From: Syntrophaceae bacterium UBA6109
Lineage (GTDB): Bacteria; Desulfobacterota; Syntrophia; Syntrophales; UBA6109
Assembly (NCBI GenBank): GCA_002428445.1
Contig: DIWJ01000030.1
Span: 1,217 to 17,804, forward strand
Direction of reading: 5' to 3'
Length of the DNA stretch: 16,588 nucleotides
Both the position numbers and the translations under genes were made by a program. Numbering within the stretch: the stretch's first letter is position 1; each line of letters opens with the position of its first letter. Below the pieces are notes generated by a model that saw only the letters and a program-made list of their open reading frames with translations, did no database searches and was not told the origin of the DNA. Of this stretch, positions 14,250 to 16,588 are shown piece by piece.

Positions 14250-14921
14250 TTACAGTGCGTGCAGCACGTTGTCCCGGACGTTGCGGATGTGGGTCTTGAG
14301 CAGATCGCTTGCAGAATCGAAATCCTTGCTCCTGATGGCATTGACAATGGCTCTGTGTTCCTGAATGGACCGTTTCGTCCTGCCGGTTACGGTTGTTCCC
14401 AGGTATCGGACCCGCAGCAGTTGCGTCTTCAGGATGTCGATGAACTGGGCCAGGCGACGGTATCCGGACTTCTCGATGATGAGTTCATGGAGCTTCACGT
14501 CGCTGATGACGGAGGTTTCGAAGTCGCCTCCGGCGATGTCTTTTTCCGCCTGAATGAGCAGCTGTTCCACTTCGTCCAGATCGCTTTCGCTGATCCTGGG
14601 GATCGCGGCCTTCAGGGCCGTGCATTCCAGAACCTCCCGTAGAACGAACATCTCCTCCACGTCTTCCTTCTTGACGTCCGCCACGAAGGCGCCTTTGGTC
14701 GGGATGATCCGGATCAGCCCCTCGTTGTGGAGCTTCTTGAAGGATTCGCGGATGGGCGTGCGGCTGATGTTGATCTGCTCCGCGATTTTCGCCTCCACCA
14801 GGGGCTCTCCCGGCTTGAGTCTGTACGAAATAATGGCGTCCTTGATCAGGCTGTACGCCTTGTCGCCGAGGGAAACCGCGGAGTTGCTGGTCAGTTCCTT
14901 TACGGTTTTTGGGGATTTCAT
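14250..14921 (-). CDS. GntR-family transcriptional regulator, FCD (FadR) subfamily
   Basis: A 223-residue regulator. The N-terminal winged helix-turn-helix spans about 18-82, with AEQINISRTPIRESFKKLHNEG (47-68) as the recognition region and the wing at IIPTKGAFV. The C-terminal all-helical FCD ligand-binding domain (about 88-220) keeps the metal-binding set D141 and H145 (DVKLH), H189 (EHR) and H211 (KTH); members with this set usually bind a carboxylate through the metal. It is the first gene of the minus-strand block, 36 nt before tctB, and probably controls the operon and itself, since a matching palindrome lies upstream. The SD GGAGGG stands 9 nt before the ATG. The effector is likely the imported acid or an intermediate. 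Confidence 0.93.
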   Translation of the reverse strand: MKSPKTVKELTSNSAVSLGDKAYSLIKDAIISYRLKPGEPLVEAKIAEQINISRTPIRESFKKLHNEGLIRIIPTKGAFVADVKKEDVEEMFVLREVLECTALKAAIPRISESDLDEVEQLLIQAEKDIAGGDFETSVISDVKLHELIIEKSGYRRLAQFIDILKTQLLRVRYLGTTVTGRTKRSIQEHRAIVNAIRSKDFDSASDLLKTHIRNVRDNVLHAL

Positions 14922-15029
14922 GATGCATTCCCTCCGATCAAGCGTTTACGGCAGGCACAATGTCGGCTCATGGCCTTTCCCGTGATTGCGGAATACCTTT
15001 AGTATACCGTCGGGATTCTGTCAAGCATT

Positions 15030-15057
15030 TTTATATGATCGCCGGATTGTGACACAA
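15030..15057 (-). promoter_or_regulatory. Candidate promoter for the regulator and operon
   Basis: Reading the minus strand, TTGTGT (15057-15052) and TATAAA (15035-15030) are separated by 16 nt. The -10 box is close to consensus, the -35 matches only at TTG. It lies about 110 nt upstream of the regulator start. A better -35 (TTGACA, 15024-15019) has no well-spaced -10. Confidence 0.4.
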
Positions 15058-15058
15058 T
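15046..15058. promoter_or_regulatory. Candidate GntR/FCD operator
   Basis: ATTGTGACACAAT is a perfect 13-bp odd palindrome. Its core TTGTGACACAA (15047-15057) fits the TNGTNNNACNA pattern described for FadR-subfamily GntR operators, and it exactly covers the candidate -35 box of the regulator promoter. Autorepression by the adjacent GntR protein is the simplest reading. Confidence 0.55.
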
Positions 15059-15074
15059 TGCCTTGACATACGCG

Positions 15075-15317
15075 ATGCCTTTCCCATATCTTCAAGTCAC
15101 CGGAAACAAGTTCATATCCATTCGGTCCGCCTCAGTCCGGCAGATGGGGATCATCGAGCCCATCGTCTGCCGCCAGGATGCGCAGACGGGCCGTCTCTAC
15201 GTCGTGGCCGCCGTTCCCGTTGTTTTCATCGAAGGGTCGAACTATGCCGAGATTGCCCTGGTGAAGAACCTCCTGCGCCAGGACCTCAATCCCGTGTCGG
15301 TCTGCAAGATCCGTTGA
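15075..15317 (+). pseudogene. Truncated ParB-like N-terminal domain remnant
   Basis: The open frame (80 residues from ATG 15075) shows two blocks typical of ParB/Spo0J N-terminal nuclease-like domains: SVRQMGIIEPIVCR, then VPVVFIEG with YAEIALVKNLLRQDLNPV, corresponding to the ...EIALIENLQREDLNP motif. The piece that should lie between them, containing the conserved GxRRxxAA box, is missing in frame after LYVVA, and the protein ends six residues after DLNPV instead of continuing into the helix-turn-helix domain. There is no SD. It is therefore a decayed fragment, probably left from a larger gene or mobile element. The stretch 15318-15471 that follows holds nothing recognisable. Confidence 0.65.
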
Positions 15318-15471
15318 GCGAATCCGGGACTCATGAACAGCCGGTTTGGGGATGGGAGTATGACCGGAACGATACCTTGTCCGAACAGGGAAGCCGCAGC
15401 ACCGTCCAGGCGGTCAAACCATCTTGGTGTGAGTGCCTCCACCGATGAAGTATGGATCGTCCCTCCCCCTA

Positions 15472-15948
15472 TCAGGGTAGACATTGATCTTTGCTGATCT
15501 TCACGACGACCTTTTTGACCCGGCCCCCTTCTCCGTAACGGCAGCCCGGCCGGTGTATATCCTGGGGGAACAGGATGGTGTACATCCCCTGGGTCAGGAT
15601 CAAATCCATCTCGTTCTGAACTGACTTGAAAAAGAGCAAATCCCGCTCAGCCAGGTGGTCTTCCAAAACCTCGTTCACCCGGTTTTCCAAGCTGTAACCG
15701 ATGATCTCGGAACCCTGGAAAACATATTGAATGTCCAGGTATTTCCCGTGAGCCTCCGGGTTCTTCTCCCCTTTGGGCACTGGAAGATATTCCTGAACCA
15801 AGGCGAAGATCGCGGCGCCGTCGATTTCATACCTTCCGGGTTCCAGCTTGTAAAAATCGGTGTCGCGCAGATATTCCAATCCCCTGACCAATGCCGCCGG
15901 TAGGACGCGCCGGTCCATCTCCAGATTGTGAATACTTCCAAAGATCAT
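15472..15948 (-). CDS. YhcH/YjgK/YiaL family protein (EbgC/NanQ-like)
   Basis: A 158-residue beta-sandwich protein of the YhcH/YjgK/YiaL family. Characterised relatives include YhcH/NanQ, a sialic acid anomerase, and the small subunit EbgC of evolved beta-galactosidase; several lie in sugar or sugar-acid operons. Visible are MIFGSI at the start, NPEAHGKYLDIQYVFQGSE (63-81) with the metal/substrate residues E65, H67 and D72, and FPQDIHRPG (127-135) with H132, followed by KKVVVKI. The ATG at 15948 is fixed by GGAGGT 8 nt upstream and by family length; the frame stays open to 16191 but that extension has no family resemblance. It stands apart from the operon, so a link to it is uncertain. Confidence 0.88.
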   Translation of the reverse strand: MIFGSIHNLEMDRRVLPAALVRGLEYLRDTDFYKLEPGRYEIDGAAIFALVQEYLPVPKGEKNPEAHGKYLDIQYVFQGSEIIGYSLENRVNEVLEDHLAERDLLFFKSVQNEMDLILTQGMYTILFPQDIHRPGCRYGEGGRVKKVVVKISKDQCLP

Positions 15949-16226
15949 TTGACTTACCTCCGATGATTTTGCCCGATCAGTCGCCTTGAAACTTTGTATT
16001 TCAGGAAGTTCTAAATACCTGCGATCATCGAAAAAACAACCTCTATTAATGCCACATTTGATACTGTTATCCATAAATTGCTCCGACAATCCCGACTCCA
16101 TCTTTGGATTGAGTAAGCGCAGGTCATGAAAACGGAACGATAAACTGTGTTTCTGTCTTTGACCGCCACATCCGCTATGACAAGCTGACATAAGGACGCA
16201 GCCTGTGGAATCGGATGACGGAAGCC
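15949..16226. other. Non-coding gap between dipeptidase and YhcH genes
   Basis: This stretch is more AT-rich than its surroundings and shows no recognisable gene. On the minus strand TTGTTT (16039-16034) and TATTTA (16017-16012) with a 16-nt spacer could be a weak promoter for the YhcH-like gene. Confidence 0.35.
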
Positions 16227-16588
16227 TTACTCTTTGCCGGGAGGCCGTTCATAGCTGGTGGGACCGTTTTCGTAACCCACAGCCTTAAGCCACCATGCAG
16301 GGTAGAACACGGGCTGGGCGATGCCCAGACTCGTGTTCACATACCCGTCGTTGTATTTGACGTAGAGGTGCCCGGCAAGTTTCCACCATTCGTTGAGCAC
16401 CTGCGCGGCGATCTCCTCCGAATGCCGTGTCAGAAGGGCACGGGCGCCGCCTTTGTCTCCCTGTTTCCAAAGGGCCGCCGCCCGTGCTTCAAGCTCCTGC
16501 TGCGCCCCGAAGGCGTTGGCTTCGAAGCGGTCCCTTACTGTGCGGATGTCTTGGATCATGTAGGAATACTTGAGCATGGCGTAGTTGG
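16227..16588 (-). CDS. C69-family dipeptidase, C-terminal part (runs off the window)
   Basis: About 120 codons of the 3' end of a gene whose start lies beyond the right edge; the frame is open to base 16588. The segments LNEWWKLAGHLYVKYNDGY, YPAWWLKAVGYENGP and the preceding helix ARALLTRHSEEIAAQVL resemble the C-terminal end of PepD-type (peptidase family C69) dipeptidases, N-terminal nucleophile hydrolases that cleave dipeptides. The catalytic N-terminal Cys is not in the window, so activity cannot be judged. An internal ATG at 16577 is not the true start. It ends in TAA with no clear terminator. Confidence 0.75.
   Translation of the reverse strand, partial: NYAMLKYSYMIQDIRTVRDRFEANAFGAQQELEARAAALWKQGDKGGARALLTRHSEEIAAQVLNEWWKLAGHLYVKYNDGYVNTSLGIAQPVFYPAWWLKAVGYENGPTSYERPPGKE

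Noticed and set aside
15063..15090. Plus-strand TTGACA as a promoter -35 before the ParB-like fragment
   Set aside because: The -10 candidates at suitable spacing (CATATC) are poor, and the downstream frame is a remnant without an SD.
15242..15484. Minus-strand 80-codon open frame
   Set aside because: No family resemblance and no SD; it overlaps both the ParB-like remnant and the end of the YhcH-like gene.

Overview
The window looks like chromosomal DNA of a GC-rich anaerobic Gram-negative bacterium, most likely a member of the Desulfobacterota (former Deltaproteobacteria) and possibly from a metagenome. That placement is an inference from gene content (a tripartite tricarboxylate transporter with aconitase X, RraA-like aldolases and a LUD protein), codon use, and a REP-like palindrome of a type I associate with this group. 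No rRNA, tRNA, CRISPR array or intact transposase was seen.

Layout. Bases 1-325 are a non-coding leader. Bases 326-1918 (+ strand) hold amtB and a PII gene, an ammonium uptake and nitrogen-signalling pair. A long perfect inverted repeat (1925-1986) and a roughly 290-base non-coding stretch separate this pair from a large minus-strand block. Read in its own direction, that block runs: GntR/FCD regulator (14921), tctB, tctA, tctC, MmgE/PrpD dehydratase, LUD protein, IlvD/Edd-family protein, RraA-like aldolase, PanB-like hydroxymethyltransferase, HpcH/HpaI aldolase, second RraA-like aldolase, aconitase X small subunit, aconitase X large subunit (2279). Nine of the twelve gaps are under 40 nt and the longest is 131 nt, so it reads as one catabolic operon of thirteen genes. 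Upstream of the regulator lie a GntR-type palindrome over a candidate promoter and a decayed ParB-like fragment. The right end carries a YhcH/EbgC-like gene and the C-terminal part of a C69-family dipeptidase, both on the minus strand.

How the genes may work together. The TctABC proteins import a carboxylate. Three dehydratase/hydratase families (MmgE/PrpD, IlvD/Edd, aconitase X) would rearrange it. Four enzymes that make or break C-C bonds (two RraA-like, HpcH/HpaI, PanB) would cut it to pyruvate-size units and possibly a one-carbon unit. No CoA ligase or CoA transferase is present, so the acid is probably processed in free form. A polyhydroxylated or branched di-/tricarboxylic acid or sugar acid fits best, but the substrate cannot be read from the sequence.

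Most notable points: the IlvD-like protein has lost three residues that build the Mg2+ site of the family; PanB with all its catalytic residues sits inside a catabolic operon; and amtB changes codon usage abruptly at codon 217/218, as in recombination or an assembly chimera.
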